A DNA stretch of 64,000 bases from Bacteroidia bacterium. Its GTDB lineage: Bacteria > Bacteroidota > Bacteroidia > Bacteroidales > CAJPTX01. Of this stretch, positions 26,335 to 37,800 are shown in pieces (position 1 is the stretch's first letter; each line of letters opens with the position of its first letter). The notes beneath the pieces are model-generated. The model was not told where the DNA came from and did no database searches. It saw nothing but the letters and a program-made list of their open reading frames with translations. The stretch covers positions 101,286-165,285 of the forward strand of contig CAJPTC010000002.1 in assembly GCA_905373475.1 (NCBI GenBank), in the 5' to 3' direction. The translations under genes and the position numbers were made by a program.

Positions 26335-26706
26335 TTTTGCACCTCCCTTCCCTATTATTCCTTTTTTCTTAAAAAGAAAAGAAGAAGCGAGAAGGTAGTT
26401 TGTCAGAATTGTTCATAACTAAATTGGCGTATCGTAAGCTATTTTGCCTGTATTCAGATACGTCTTACACGCTCTTTCTAACTATTTGTTTATCTGCATT
26501 CCTAATATTCAAAACTTCTAGTAAGTGTTTATATAGCAAATGCAGTTAGAAAAATCGCCTATTGTTGAGAATTTGTAAATAAAACTCCGAGCGCTCGAGT
26601 CGGTATTGTTTATAATTCGTCGGCGGGTCAAATCTGTCAATTGCCTTGCTGCTTTTTCAACAAACTAGTTGCCAGTTTATGAACATTTACCGACAACGCT
26701 CCTCCC
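26335..26706. other. Intergenic stretch upstream of ruvB
   Basis: The roughly 370 bases between the SPOR gene end and the ruvB start contain no gene. A loose inverted repeat with arms TTTCTAACTA and AGTTAGAAA lies near 26477 and 26544. No TAnnTTTG box for ruvB is visible. Confidence 0.5.
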
Positions 26707-27660
26707 CTATTGTTCTTTCTCTACACTCTCTATGAGCCAATACGAATCGTTGCCAAGTTCGCTACGGCGCTTGTTCATTTCTTTGATCCCCGTTTTCCTG
26801 TCGTAGAATTTTCCAAGCGTTACCCGATACATCAAAGTAATTTTCCGCACCTCCGCGCGATACCCCTTCTGAGTCAATTCACTTTTCAGCTTATCCGCAT
26901 TCTCTCTACTCGAAAAACTGCCCGCTACGATATAGTAGACGGCTTTTTCTTTGGCAGGGCGCGGAGTTTCCACACGCAATGCATTTACTTGCCGGTGCGT
27001 GCTATCCAAAATCTGCTGCGTCTCCTTATTAAGTATCGTCGTGTCTGGTATAGTGAGAGATTGAACAGTAGAATCGCTACGAAGCGTATCCATCTTATTG
27101 TTTTCCGCAGTCGGAGGAGGGAGTTTTTTTTGGAGCTCTCCCTTAGGCGATACCAACCAATAGGTAAGCAACAGCCCCACCACTACAATAGAGATACTTA
27201 TTGCCGCAACTACTCCTACACTCGTGCGCTGCCTTTTTCTTTTTCCTATCCCCTTGGCTTTGGGAAGTACCAATGCGTTGAGTCCAGTCACCGTTAGGTT
27301 GAGCTGCGAAGTGTCTGCACAAAGCAAGAAACGAGTACCATCTTTTTTCAGTATCCCGACGCCTTGAAAGTAAATCGGAGCTCCCCTATCAAGGTTCTGT
27401 TGTAAAATACGAATCCACTTATTGAGGATGCGCTGTACTGCTTCTTCATCTAGCGTACTATGATGCATCAGATACTTTAGCAGCGCGCCATCGTCAAAGG
27501 TTCTTTCCTCATTGAAAGACACAATGTGTTGCGGAGGGTGTATCTGGTGCTGCCCATCAATATACGAGGGAATTGTTTCGCGTACGAAACTACCAATCGT
27601 GGGTAGACTTACATACTGTTCCTTCAGCAGAACGTATTGTACACACTCTTCTATACGCAT
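26707..27660 (-). CDS. HU-CCDC81 and SPOR domain-containing membrane protein
   Basis: The 317-residue protein has three parts. Residues 1 to about 125 resemble the HU-CCDC81 pair of domains of Bacteroidetes (VQYVLLKEQYVSLPTIGSFV and later FQGVGILKKDGTRFLL). A basic stretch (GIGKRKRQR) precedes one membrane segment (about 146-170, ending LLTYWLVS). Residues about 235-315 form a SPOR domain (YYIVAGSFSSRENADKLKSEL), which binds denuded peptidoglycan at division sites. The topology puts the HU-like part in the cytoplasm and SPOR in the periplasm. A role linking chromosome and septum is only an inference. Confidence 0.85.
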   Translation of the reverse strand: MRIEECVQYVLLKEQYVSLPTIGSFVRETIPSYIDGQHQIHPPQHIVSFNEERTFDDGALLKYLMHHSTLDEEAVQRILNKWIRILQQNLDRGAPIYFQGVGILKKDGTRFLLCADTSQLNLTVTGLNALVLPKAKGIGKRKRQRTSVGVVAAISISIVVVGLLLTYWLVSPKGELQKKLPPPTAENNKMDTLRSDSTVQSLTIPDTTILNKETQQILDSTHRQVNALRVETPRPAKEKAVYYIVAGSFSSRENADKLKSELTQKGYRAEVRKITLMYRVTLGKFYDRKTGIKEMNKRRSELGNDSYWLIESVEKEQ

Positions 27661-27688
27661 ACTTCCTTCGTTGCTTTTTGTACGCTTA

Positions 27689-27696
27689 CAAAGGTA
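27689..27696 (-). promoter_or_regulatory. Putative -7 box for the HU-CCDC81/SPOR gene
   Basis: The minus strand reads TACCTTTG, a perfect match. It would give transcription start about 22 bases before the ATG at 27660. A CAGAT-GTTT-ATCTG inverted repeat lies just upstream (27708-27721), where the -33 region would be. Confidence 0.55.
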
Positions 27697-27707
27697 GGAA
27701 TTGCAAA

Positions 27708-27721
27708 CAGATGTTTATCTG
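27708..27721. promoter_or_regulatory. Small inverted repeat, possible operator
   Basis: CAGAT and ATCTG flank a GTTT spacer, 11 bases upstream of the minus-strand -7 box. Its position would let a bound protein block the promoter. No regulator is known for it. Confidence 0.3.
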
Positions 27722-28012
27722 CAAAACTTCGTGTACATTGCCTCAAAGCGCATCGTGTGCATTTCTTTGATCATATTATTATCGCTTTGCCCCGCAAACT
27801 GTTGTCCGCGCGGGCAGCGTAGCGCGCATTGTTATCATTTCGTAGGCGCTTTGCGCAACTCTTACTCTTAACTTCTCTCCTAGCGCATTTTGTTAATCGT
27901 ATCGATGCAGGTGCGTTATCCGTAATGCTTGCCAATATTCAACATGCATTTCACATGTTCGCTTTCCGCCACTCTTCATTCGTAATTTTTCACTCTTAAC
28001 TTCTAATTCTCT

Positions 28013-28020
28013 TACCTTTG
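28013..28020 (+). promoter_or_regulatory. Putative -7 box for the sulfatase gene
   Basis: TACCTTTG is a perfect match to TAnnTTTG. Transcription would start near 28027, about 23 bases before the ATG at 28050. No clear TTG -33 element is present. Confidence 0.5.
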
Positions 28021-28049
28021 TAAGGACACTTCTACAGGGAATAAAAAAT

Positions 28050-30176
28050 ATGAAAAGGAAAAAGAAACGCGAGATTCGGCGGTGGAAGAGTGAAAAGTAT
28101 AGCCATGCCACCACGCTTTTCGTGCGTGCAACACTCCTACTTTTTGTTACAGGCATGCTAATGCTTCTTCTCTCGCGTCTAAGTGTACTGTGGGCATACG
28201 GAGAAAACGTGCGTCATACATCCTTTCTCCCCGATTTGTTACGTGCTTTTGCCATGGGTGCACGATTCGATGCCAAAGTCATAGCAACCTTACTTTTTCC
28301 GCTTCTTCTTTTTCCTCTTGTCTATACTTTCACCGAAAAACGTTTTGCACCCCGTTTTATCCGTCTTCTGTGGGTAGTGCTCGCTACACTTATCCTCGTA
28401 TCCCTCTTTGTAGTCTGTGTGGTGGACTTCTTCTACTTCTCTTTTTTTCATACCCACTTTGATGCCACTGCTTGGGGCTTGATAGAAGATGATACCAGCG
28501 CAGTTCTCCATTCTATATGGAACGATTTCCCTGTCATTCGCTTTTTTCTCGTAACTCTTCTTTTCACACTGCTGGTTGGCTCCTTTATGTACTTCTTGGT
28601 ACATTGCCCCAATCGTGCCAAATATCCCTCATACTTCATTAAGCGCTTTTGTATCCTTGTCCTACTTCTCGCTTGTAGCTTTGTTATGGCACGTGGAACA
28701 TTTTCTACACTTCCACTTCGTTCCATGCATCTCAATATTTCTACCAATCCCTTCATAAATCACTTAGCCAACAATCCCCCCTTTGCCCTCTACGAGGTTG
28801 TGGCGCACGCCCAAGAAAATAGACTTGAGCTTAACACGCAACAAATTCTAAAGCAATGGGGATTTAGTAGCGAACAAGAGGTATTAGAGGCATATATAGG
28901 CTCTTCGCTAACTTCCCCCATGCTATATACTACACTCATAGATAGTACCGCCTGCAACGATTCCTTGAAAAGAACCCCGCCCCACGTAGTAGTACTACAA
29001 ATGGAGAGTATGCCCACATACTACATGGGCTTTGATCACGGAATGTTTGATCTTTTAGGAGCGCTGAAAGAGGAACTTCCCTATGGCTATTGGTTTAAAA
29101 ATACCCTGAGTGGCGGTAGCGGAACTCTCGCCAGCCTAGAGGCGCTACTCTTCGGGATAGTACAAGGTCCTGTTGGGCAATCTATTCATTACCGAACTCC
29201 TCTCCCCTATTCCGCTGCAAAAGTTTTTCAAAAACAAGGCTACACCACCTCTTATGTTTCTGGGCAACGTCTCGGTTGGAGAAACATGAATAACTTTCTC
29301 AAGGAACAGGGTTTTGATCGTGTGGAGGGAGACGTTGATCTGCAAGAAAAAGTAAGTAGAGTTCCTCAAGGTACATGGGGAATTCACGACGAAGCACTTT
29401 TTGAACGCATTCTACAAATACTTCTCACTGCCCAGACTCCACAGCTGGTTTACGGAATGAGTATTTCGCACCACTCACCCTACGACACACCACAAAACGA
29501 ATGGTTGACCACTATGCGTGTACCCGATTCCGTATGGCAGAAAGTAGATATGCCTGAAGAAGTCGCACGGAAGAGTTTTGCCGCTTTTCGTTACCAGACA
29601 GACCACCTAGGCAAATTTCTCAAAGAAGTATACAATTCCTCACTTGCCGAGAATACAATTGTCGTTTTTACGGGAGATCATACCCTCAAGCAAAATATGA
29701 AGAATTGCGACGATCCCCTCACCCTCTACGGAGTACCCATTGTCTTCTTTCTACCCAAAAAGATGCGCGAACAAGACTCTATTGATCTCAATCAATATGC
29801 TTCGCACAACGACATATTCCCTACTCTGTTTCATCTAGCCCTTTCGGGAGCTAAGTATCTTCGTACAGGACGCAATCTTTTTGCAGCAAAACAAACCCTG
29901 CCCCAAGTAGCTCTATACGACCGCAAATTACTCCTCGCCCCCGAAGGTGCTATCCCTCTTACACTACAATCCGACCAAGGCTTCAGAACTGCGAATAGTA
30001 CGATTCAGGATACTGACACGCGCCGTCGTTGGTACGACTCCCTGTCACGCTTCGGGCGAGCCTACTATGCCGTCATGGAATGCTTCGTGGCACATGAGGT
30101 GAAAAAAGATCTACCGTTCTCTACTCTCTTTGAACCCCGCCTCTGCACCGATACGACCGCATTCCCACACCAGTAA
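28050..30176 (+). CDS. LtaS-family membrane sulfatase/phosphotransferase
   Basis: The 708-residue protein has five predicted membrane segments in the first 230 residues, then an extracytoplasmic alkaline-phosphatase-superfamily domain. Visible metal-site and catalytic features are VVLQMESMPTYY (Glu), the Thr in LSGGSGTLASLEALLFG, SISHHSPYDTP, and FTGDHT (Asp-His). This is the layout of lipoteichoic-acid synthase and of phosphoethanolamine or phosphoglycerol transferases. In a Gram-negative anaerobe the substrate is unknown; transfer of a phospho-alcohol to an envelope glycan is plausible. The stop is 5 bases before the flippase ATG. Confidence 0.87.
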   Translation: MKRKKKREIRRWKSEKYSHATTLFVRATLLLFVTGMLMLLLSRLSVLWAYGENVRHTSFLPDLLRAFAMGARFDAKVIATLLFPLLLFPLVYTFTEKRFAPRFIRLLWVVLATLILVSLFVVCVVDFFYFSFFHTHFDATAWGLIEDDTSAVLHSIWNDFPVIRFFLVTLLFTLLVGSFMYFLVHCPNRAKYPSYFIKRFCILVLLLACSFVMARGTFSTLPLRSMHLNISTNPFINHLANNPPFALYEVVAHAQENRLELNTQQILKQWGFSSEQEVLEAYIGSSLTSPMLYTTLIDSTACNDSLKRTPPHVVVLQMESMPTYYMGFDHGMFDLLGALKEELPYGYWFKNTLSGGSGTLASLEALLFGIVQGPVGQSIHYRTPLPYSAAKVFQKQGYTTSYVSGQRLGWRNMNNFLKEQGFDRVEGDVDLQEKVSRVPQGTWGIHDEALFERILQILLTAQTPQLVYGMSISHHSPYDTPQNEWLTTMRVPDSVWQKVDMPEEVARKSFAAFRYQTDHLGKFLKEVYNSSLAENTIVVFTGDHTLKQNMKNCDDPLTLYGVPIVFFLPKKMREQDSIDLNQYASHNDIFPTLFHLALSGAKYLRTGRNLFAAKQTLPQVALYDRKLLLAPEGAIPLTLQSDQGFRTANSTIQDTDTRRRWYDSLSRFGRAYYAVMECFVAHEVKKDLPFSTLFEPRLCTDTTAFPHQ

Positions 30177-30181
30177 GTAGG

Positions 30182-31609
30182 ATGCGCGTACTCAAGAATG
30201 CCCTCTACTTGGGGGCAATGCAACTGTCTAATATTCTGGTAGCACTCATTGTTACCCCCTACATCACACGAATATTTGGTAGCCAACTCCTAGGGATCAA
30301 TTCTTTTGCCCTAGCAGTTGTGACTAACTTTTCCATTTTCGGACTTTTCGGCATCACACTTTACGGATTACGAGAAATTGCCAAAGTCCGCGATAACTCT
30401 ACCCTACTCCAGCAAACCTTTTCCCGCTGTATTACCTTTCAGCTCTTTTTTTCAACGCTGGCCTTGTTGGGTTATCTGGTTTGGATACTCACAACAAACG
30501 ACGGCTATGCTCCCTACTATCTCCTTTTCACCCTATACTTGCTAGGTACAGCAACCGATCTCACTTGGTTTTACGGAGGACTTGAGCGTTTTGATCGTGT
30601 AGCCATCCGCACAGTACTAATGCGCGTGTTAGGCGGACTACTCGTATTTGTAGTAGTGCGGCGTGCCGATCAGCTCTATCTACTCATTCTTATACAGCAA
30701 GGCTCTGTATTTCTGAGCAATCTTTTCTACTGGCTTCCTTTGCGAAGATATGGTGTTAAGGTCTCTTTACATCCACTTCGCAGAACTCTTCAAAAGATGT
30801 TCACGCCGAGTTTACTTCTCTTCCTGCCTATAGTTTTTACGACTCTCCTTCTTACCATCGACCGAATTCTTCTTGGCTATCTCTCTACAAAACAGGAAGT
30901 AGCTATTTACGACTATACAGCACGCCTAGTTCGCATAGCCATTATCGTAGTCTCCGTATTAGGAAATGTACTACTCCCCCGTTTTGCCTATCTGTGGAGT
31001 AACAATCAGCGCGACGAGTTTAATACAACCCTTCGTAAACAGCAGTTCTACAGCCTTTTCAGCAGTGCACTCATAGCCGGGCTACTTTTTGTTACCGCTA
31101 CAGAGGTTTGTGCACTCCTCTTCGGCGACACCTTTCAAGGAGCATCCCAGCTCCTCCGTTTTTTGATCTTTACCGTGTGTCTCACAGGTTTAGCCCTCTA
31201 TCATGTTGGCATGGCTGTTGGGCGCGAGAAGCAAATCTTACGAGCACTGATTGTCGCTACGCTTTGCAACACAGTATGCAATGTAATACTCATTCCCCAT
31301 TATGGGAGTTGGGGCGCTGCCGTAAGTTATGTTGCCACCGAACTACTCTTGCAGCTTTACTACATGTTCATCCTGCGCGATCTACTTCCTTTTCGCTACT
31401 TACTCCGCATATTACTTCCTTTAGCACTAATTGTAGCCGTAGGCTGCTACCTGCTTACTATGCTACACACCACATCTCTCATCGCAGATCTTTTGTTACG
31501 AGCCTGCCTCTTTGGTCTGGGTTATTTAGCTCTTGGTGTACTTCTTTTCCCTGAGGCGCGCGAATTCCTTTGTTCCCTATTAAAGCGCCTGCGTGAAAAC
31601 GAAAAATAG
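30182..31609 (+). CDS. Oligosaccharide flippase (MOP superfamily)
   Basis: The 475-residue integral membrane protein has about 12-14 predicted segments. Its N-terminus (LKNALYLGAMQLSNILVALI) and the GINSFALAVVTNFSIFGLFG block are typical of Wzx-like flippases. It would translocate lipid-linked oligosaccharides. It follows the sulfatase by 5 bases, so the two are probably cotranscribed and may act on the same envelope glycan. It differs clearly from the flippase at 14809-16278. Confidence 0.88.
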   Translation: MRVLKNALYLGAMQLSNILVALIVTPYITRIFGSQLLGINSFALAVVTNFSIFGLFGITLYGLREIAKVRDNSTLLQQTFSRCITFQLFFSTLALLGYLVWILTTNDGYAPYYLLFTLYLLGTATDLTWFYGGLERFDRVAIRTVLMRVLGGLLVFVVVRRADQLYLLILIQQGSVFLSNLFYWLPLRRYGVKVSLHPLRRTLQKMFTPSLLLFLPIVFTTLLLTIDRILLGYLSTKQEVAIYDYTARLVRIAIIVVSVLGNVLLPRFAYLWSNNQRDEFNTTLRKQQFYSLFSSALIAGLLFVTATEVCALLFGDTFQGASQLLRFLIFTVCLTGLALYHVGMAVGREKQILRALIVATLCNTVCNVILIPHYGSWGAAVSYVATELLLQLYYMFILRDLLPFRYLLRILLPLALIVAVGCYLLTMLHTTSLIADLLLRACLFGLGYLALGVLLFPEAREFLCSLLKRLRENEK

Positions 31610-31803
31610 GTAGAAAGGTCTGTAAGTATACAATTGATAAGAAACGCGCTTCTGTTGTAGTAAGGTACAATAAAGAAAATCTAGTAGCGCTTAAAGCATG
31701 TGTTGTAAGCTTACGAACCAGTGTGTGTAAGAAATGTATGCGTTAAACTACTAGCTAGATTCTGTTGCTTTTGGAAGCTATGCTTATTACTAGTACTTAA
31801 AAA

Positions 31804-31841
31804 AGAACGGACATTCTCTGAAAAAAGAATGTCCGTTCTTA
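31804..31841 (-). terminator. Strong terminator of the giant subtilase gene
   Basis: A perfect 15-base-pair stem (31804-31818 with 31827-31841, arms starting AAGAACGGACATT) closes an 8-base loop. On the minus strand the stem runs into a T-tract (plus-strand A-run at 31798-31805). It lies 17 bases after the subtilase stop. It may also end the convergent flippase transcript. Confidence 0.88.
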
Positions 31842-31857
31842 CTTTAGTATGCGCGTA

Positions 31858-34800
31858 CTATTGCTTTATCACGCGATACGTTTTTGCCGTACCCTTTGCA
31901 GGGGTAATACGTAATAGGTACATTCCAGTGCCCAGATTCGTTGTATTTACGACGGTTTCTTCGCCCTGCAACATACCTGCACTTACCACGACACCGTTGG
32001 CATTAAATAGCTCATATTTAGCATCGCTCAATGCTTTATTCACAATTCTGAATTGGCTTGTGAAAGGATTAGGCATAACGGCAATTCCTTCAAGCTGCTG
32101 ATCTATTGTCGCCCCTGGAGGAGTGGGAGTCTCTGTTTTTGCGAGCGTAATAGTAATACTTTGAGTCTTCTTTTCTACAAGAAAAGCATCTTCTACTGAC
32201 TTGTATCCCTCTGCACTCACAGTATACTGATAGTGTCCTTCTTTGCACGAGAACATAAAACCACCCCATGTATCCGCAGTAAAGGTCTCTGTACCAATCT
32301 CAACCTTAGCCCCCACAATGGGTTTCTTTGCCTCATCTATGATACTGAATATCACATCGTACAATGCAAGCGTTTTGGGCTGAAGTTCTATTGTCACTTC
32401 TGTTGTCTGATCTCCATGCTTGCATTTGCCTTGTAATGCGCTATAATCGGGGTGCGAAGCTAAATAGATATACTCGCCTGCAGCAACCTCAATTTGGGTT
32501 TTACCATTGGCATCGGTTGTTAGAAGTCGTCCGCCTACAATGATATTCACATTTTCGACAGGTGCACCACCCGATGTTACCGAGAAATGAATCGGAGAAC
32601 GACGTAACTCAAATACGGCTATAAGACGAAGATCGCCTTTTAGCGCCTTGTCTTCGCGTACTCGGTTTGTACTGCCATCTAGACTCCAGTAAGCAAATTC
32701 GTACCCAGCGTTAGCTTCAGCTGTTACAGGAGCGGCATCATGCCCATCTTCCACAATCTGCAAACTGACGGGTGTACCATTTTTGGTAACCTTTCCACCC
32801 TGAGCAGGAGAAACACCGTATGAGATAAAGTGCTCATTGGCTCTTGCAAAAAGTGCAGTGAACGTGGTAGGTGCAGTCAGAGGTTCATTCACTGTGAGGC
32901 GAGGACTTTGTATCCCGTTGCTCCATTTCAAGAAGCGATAACCAGGCTTTGCCTTGGCGGTTACGGGTGTAAGTTTCTCGCCGTATGCCAGCTCCTGCTC
33001 TATTGTTTTTATATCGCCGATTACGGGGAGAGTTAATATCACATCGCCCGCATCAGAAGGCTCTACAGCGAATTGTATTTTTATAGTCTGTAGATCATTC
33101 TTCTCAAAGATGGCGATGTTGTCTAAGAGGACAAAGAAGCCGCGCTGTCCGTGGAATTTCCAACGGAACTGAACGCGTTCAGCCTTTCCTACAAAGAGCG
33201 TCTTAGCAAGTATGTATGTCTTCTCCTCACGCTTTTGTGTTGTAGGAATTTCGTTTTGGAGACGCGTCCACGTCTTCCCATCAAACGAGTATTCGAGTAC
33301 AAACTTTTCGGATGATAAAAAGTCGTCTGCCAAAGCATAGTCAAAAGCGATCCCGATGTCGTTTGTAATTGTGCTCACGTTGTAGAAGGGGGTGTAGATG
33401 TAAGCAAAATAGTCGGTTGTGACATCGTTGATCTCACGGTTATCGCACAGAGCAAAGAAGTTGTCGAGTTTGTATTCGGGAACTTCCAGAACACGCGTAA
33501 TGTCCCATTCCCGCTTTGGTTCGCCCTGCGATATACCTAACCAACCTTCCGCCCAAAGTCCGCTTTCAAAATTGTTAACCTCTGGAAGTGTGCGTTCTAC
33601 GGTAAAGTATGCAATGAGGTGTTTATTCGCTTCCAGGTTGCTTTCCGTTCGTGTCAGTGTTGTTACGCCATCGCTCCACCCCATGAAGATAGCATTTGCC
33701 GTAGCGGGCGCTACCTCTACAGGTTCTGCATTGCTGCCACGCGCCACCTCTTGCTCTTTTTTTCCGCTCTTCCAGAGTCCAGCGCCTACAACTTCGTAGG
33801 TCAGAGTGTAACTCTCGCTTTCGTATTCGGCAGTTACCGAGATATCAGATGTAACTCGTTTATCCTGTCGCGGATTGTCCTTTTGCCCGTCGCTCCACTG
33901 CTTGAAACGATAGCCTGTTGCTGGGACTACCAGTACTGCTTCGCCGAGGCATGCAGGCGCAACCTTCTGTATAGTAGCACCACTAATACTACCGTTTGTT
34001 CCAGCATTGTAGGTCAATGTAAATGGCGTAGGAAGATTTATCTCTAATACGTTCTCTGCGCCACTAGTGGGCGTATATTCGCCTTCTACACTTAGACCAT
34101 CCCATGTAATCTTGTAAGCAATAGGTGCGCCTACGTCAACAATTACACGACCGTTGTACACTACATCGGTTTGGTTATCTACAACAAAGTGCGCGTCTTG
34201 TGTAACATCATTGGCACCAGCCTTTACGACAAAACGGAGGGAAACAAACTTCTCGTAAACAATCTCAACCTGAGAGCCCTGTGGCTCAACGATATAAGAA
34301 GGAGTTTCATAGTTCGCCTTCTTCACCAGCTTGTACTTGCCTGCGGGCAACAAGGTGTTAAGGTCGTATTGATTACCATTTGCATCTTCAAAGAGGAATG
34401 CAGCTTTTGCAAGCTGTAGCGGCATCGTTTTCACATCGCTTGCCTTTACAAGACCCGAGTATTCAAACTTCCAGTTGGAGAGATAAGCAAAGTAATCTAT
34501 CTTTTCTCCTACGGCAGGTTTTACAACGATATTCTTCTTTGCAACCACAAATTCTTCGGTTGTAAAACTTGTAGGAGCAATATTAGCAGTTCCATCCTGC
34601 AATGCCGTTATTTGGCACTTCCCTGCGCGAAGGAACGAGATTTTGTTACCTACTATTGACGCAACGGTGGGGTCAGATGCTACGTAGCGCAATGGCAAGT
34701 TCGCTGACGATACGCCTTGCAGTTCTTTTGCAGCATCGCCATATACAACGTTCTGCATTGCGAAAGGAGCAATAGTCTGTTCCACACATAAACGCAAGTC

Positions 34801-37800
34801 GTAACGCCGCTCTGTACCATTCTTTGCTTTTACTATGATGTGTACAGGTTTGGTGAAGTCGATAGCTGTTACGTTGTTTTCAAACTTGTGCGCATTGTCT
34901 ACCTTACCCAGATATGCGATGGCTTCAGGCGATAGTACCAGTGCACAACGCACGTCGCTAAACTTCTTAAAGCTTGCATTTGCGCCTGTTAAGAGCAATG
35001 TCTGTTCTTGTGCCAACTGAGTTGTATGGGCATAGTCCGCGGCAAGATCAGCATTATGTGTTTTAAGTATTTGCAAAGAGAGGATATCACAAGCATCTGA
35101 CTCATCCAATACGCTCTTTAGAGTTACCTTTTGCTTAAGCTCTTGCCCGAAGAATGTGCGAGTAACCTCAATGTTTATCGGATTACTAAAATCGAAGCTT
35201 TGTCCTGCGACAAAGTCTGCACCATTCACTTTGATTTTGGCATCGTTCCATGCAGTAACTACCGAGCCCGAAACGGCATTCAATTTACCCGCCATGGATT
35301 GGTGGAATTTGACAGTCCACTCATTCCCCTCGCGCTGTACATCTACTTGCCCGTCAAAGCGACAATCAGCGATCATTGCTTCTGTATGGTTAAGCCAAAA
35401 ACCGCCCGTTGGCTTTGTAATGTAGTCTGTAATCATTGAGTTCAGACTTGCCGCATAATCGCCATCTGCAATGGTTGCCGTGTTATTAGCCCCTTCTTCA
35501 AAGCGGAACTGTGCGAAAATCTCATCAGGATCGCCTGTTGCCGTCCGATGTTCGTTAATCGTATTACCAATAGATAGTGCTAATTCTATGGGTGACATAT
35601 TGTGTACGCGCAGCTCATCGAGCATACCAATGAAGGAATCGCCTGCGACCAAGTTTGTAAAATTCGGGACTCCTACGCCTAACGTTAACACTTCTTTCTC
35701 CTCGCCATCTACGAAGATATTTACAGTCGTACGTCCTGCGTGTTCCCATGTGGCTGCTTTGGTTATTGTAGTCGATACTACGAGATGTTGCCATTGCTTG
35801 AACTTGACGACAGCCTCCTTGGTATAAGCCAGCATGTTCGCGCCAATGTACACTACGATACGGTCGTCTGGGATGCCATCCAAACCTTTGCTTAGAATCA
35901 CATTAAAGCCTTTACTACCGATAATTCTGCCAAACTGCGACTCAGCAGCATTGAATAGACACTCAAAATTGCGCGAATCGTTTTCCTTGTATGCGTTTAA
36001 TTTCGAGCTCAATGCACTCAGGTTCAAGAAGCTTTTCTTTTCGCCATTTCGGAAGTCGAGTGCGTACTGTGTAGGAAGTGTATTCGGGTGTAGGTGGTGT
36101 ACTTCCAACCCTGCTTGATTATTTTTTGCATTTACCATTGCAGGTTGCTCTTCAATGGCTGCGATGAGGGTATGACGTCCGAGTGCTGACCAATCGGCTT
36201 TCAGATTCGGTAAGGTCATCTCGCGTTCTTCTTGTCCATTTAGAGGCGAAGCGGAGAAATCGATCTCATCGTTTTGTTCCGCACCCCCGTCTATTTTTAC
36301 GCGAACCTTCAGTTTCGTCTTATAAGGAACATTCCCCATGTTCCGAATCTTCAACTTAATCTCTTGATTTGCACCAAGTGTAGCGCCAGATTTACCTGCC
36401 CAGAGGCGTGTAAGAGCCAAATCTCCATTAGCGGGGTTATGAGCTTCCATCTCAAAGGTCACATCATGATAATCGCCTTTGGTTAATCCTTTTGCGAAGC
36501 ATGGACCTTCATTTATTTCATCTTTTGAACCAACGGCTACTCGAACTCTTATTTTGCCAGGCTGCGCTTCAGCGGGGATTGGGAAAGTAAGTGTTACGTT
36601 CGAAGAGAAAATGATAGGTTCGCTTTTTTCCTCGCTGGCTTCAAATACTCCATTCTGATTCCAGTCCACCCATACCTTTGTCAGTAAACCTGGCTCTCTT
36701 TTACCATCAATGCCGAGTTCAACTTTTACCATTCCATCGTCTTTGTAAATCGGAATGGTCGGCGCGAGTTCGTAAAGAATATGTGCGCGAGAATACTCAA
36801 GCGTAAAGAGAGAATCGTTTACGCGCATACGCTTAACATAGAAACTGGTGAAGTCTTTTATTGGTCCTGGGATGCAGTATCTGTCGTATGCAGCGAGTAG
36901 TGGGAGTTGGTTATCTGACCCTTCCGAATCACCGTCTACGCGTACAAGCACTTTACAATCTAGAATAGACCCAAGCGGTAGCTGTAGCTTCTTATCGAGT
37001 GTTATTGTTTTTTCGCCCGTAGGTAAAGAACTAATTTTTTGCTCGGTAACAAACTCCTTTTTCTCTGTGTCAAATACTGACACAGTCACATCTTTCAATG
37101 CATCTCGGAAGTTGTTGCGCAATGTCACCGTTATGGGGAGCTCTGCATTATCTTCTGTCCCAATTTTCTGCGCTGTTGCTTTCAGTAGCGAAATAGGGTT
37201 AGCTACGGGCACGAAATCTATTTCTGCAATCCAGCCTGCGGCAGTTTTTTCCTCGCCCGCACGGAAAAAGAGGGTTAGCGCCCCGTCGGGAGCATCTGAG
37301 ACAAAAGAGCGTCCTACACCCTCCTTATTTCGTAGTTGTGCTACGTAGGGTACTTCTTTTACATGTGCAATCTCAGTACCGCCGTTAGTCCAGATGGTCA
37401 AGTATGTACTATCGCCTACTAAGTCAAATTCCTTAAATGTGATACGCAGGCGTTTGTCAGGATCTTTAGGGATAAACTGAATTGTCGAGATCTGGTTCGT
37501 CTTGTAGGTTGCCCCTCCGCCTCCATTGTCTGTGTAGATGAACGGTGAGCCAACAATACGTTTCTCAAAATAGGGGATGGGGACAACACCGCCGTCTGCT
37601 GCGGGTATCACGTAAGATATTGGGTGTACAACAACGTCGCCCAAATTACGAACCGAGAACTCCAGTTTATTGTCAGCAGGGTAATTGTCCTCGGCAACGA
37701 GTACTTCCATCCGAACAGTAAATGCCTCACCAAACGGGTTGGGTGAAGAGAAATCTACGGGAATGAAAAGAGGTTTACGTTCGTATCCTTTCAATTCTTT

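Larger units (their letters stand above)
27661..28049. other. Divergent intergenic stretch with two promoters and AT-rich repeats
   Basis: This gap of about 390 bases carries a minus-strand promoter box at 27689-27696 and a plus-strand box at 28013-28020. It also contains several short CTCTTAACTTCT-type repeats between 27857 and 28010. No gene is apparent. Confidence 0.6.

Noticed and set aside
28685..28700. Third possible parS site (TATGGCACGTGGAACA)
   Set aside because: It matches only 13 of 16 positions and breaks the palindrome in the left arm, so it was not annotated as a site.
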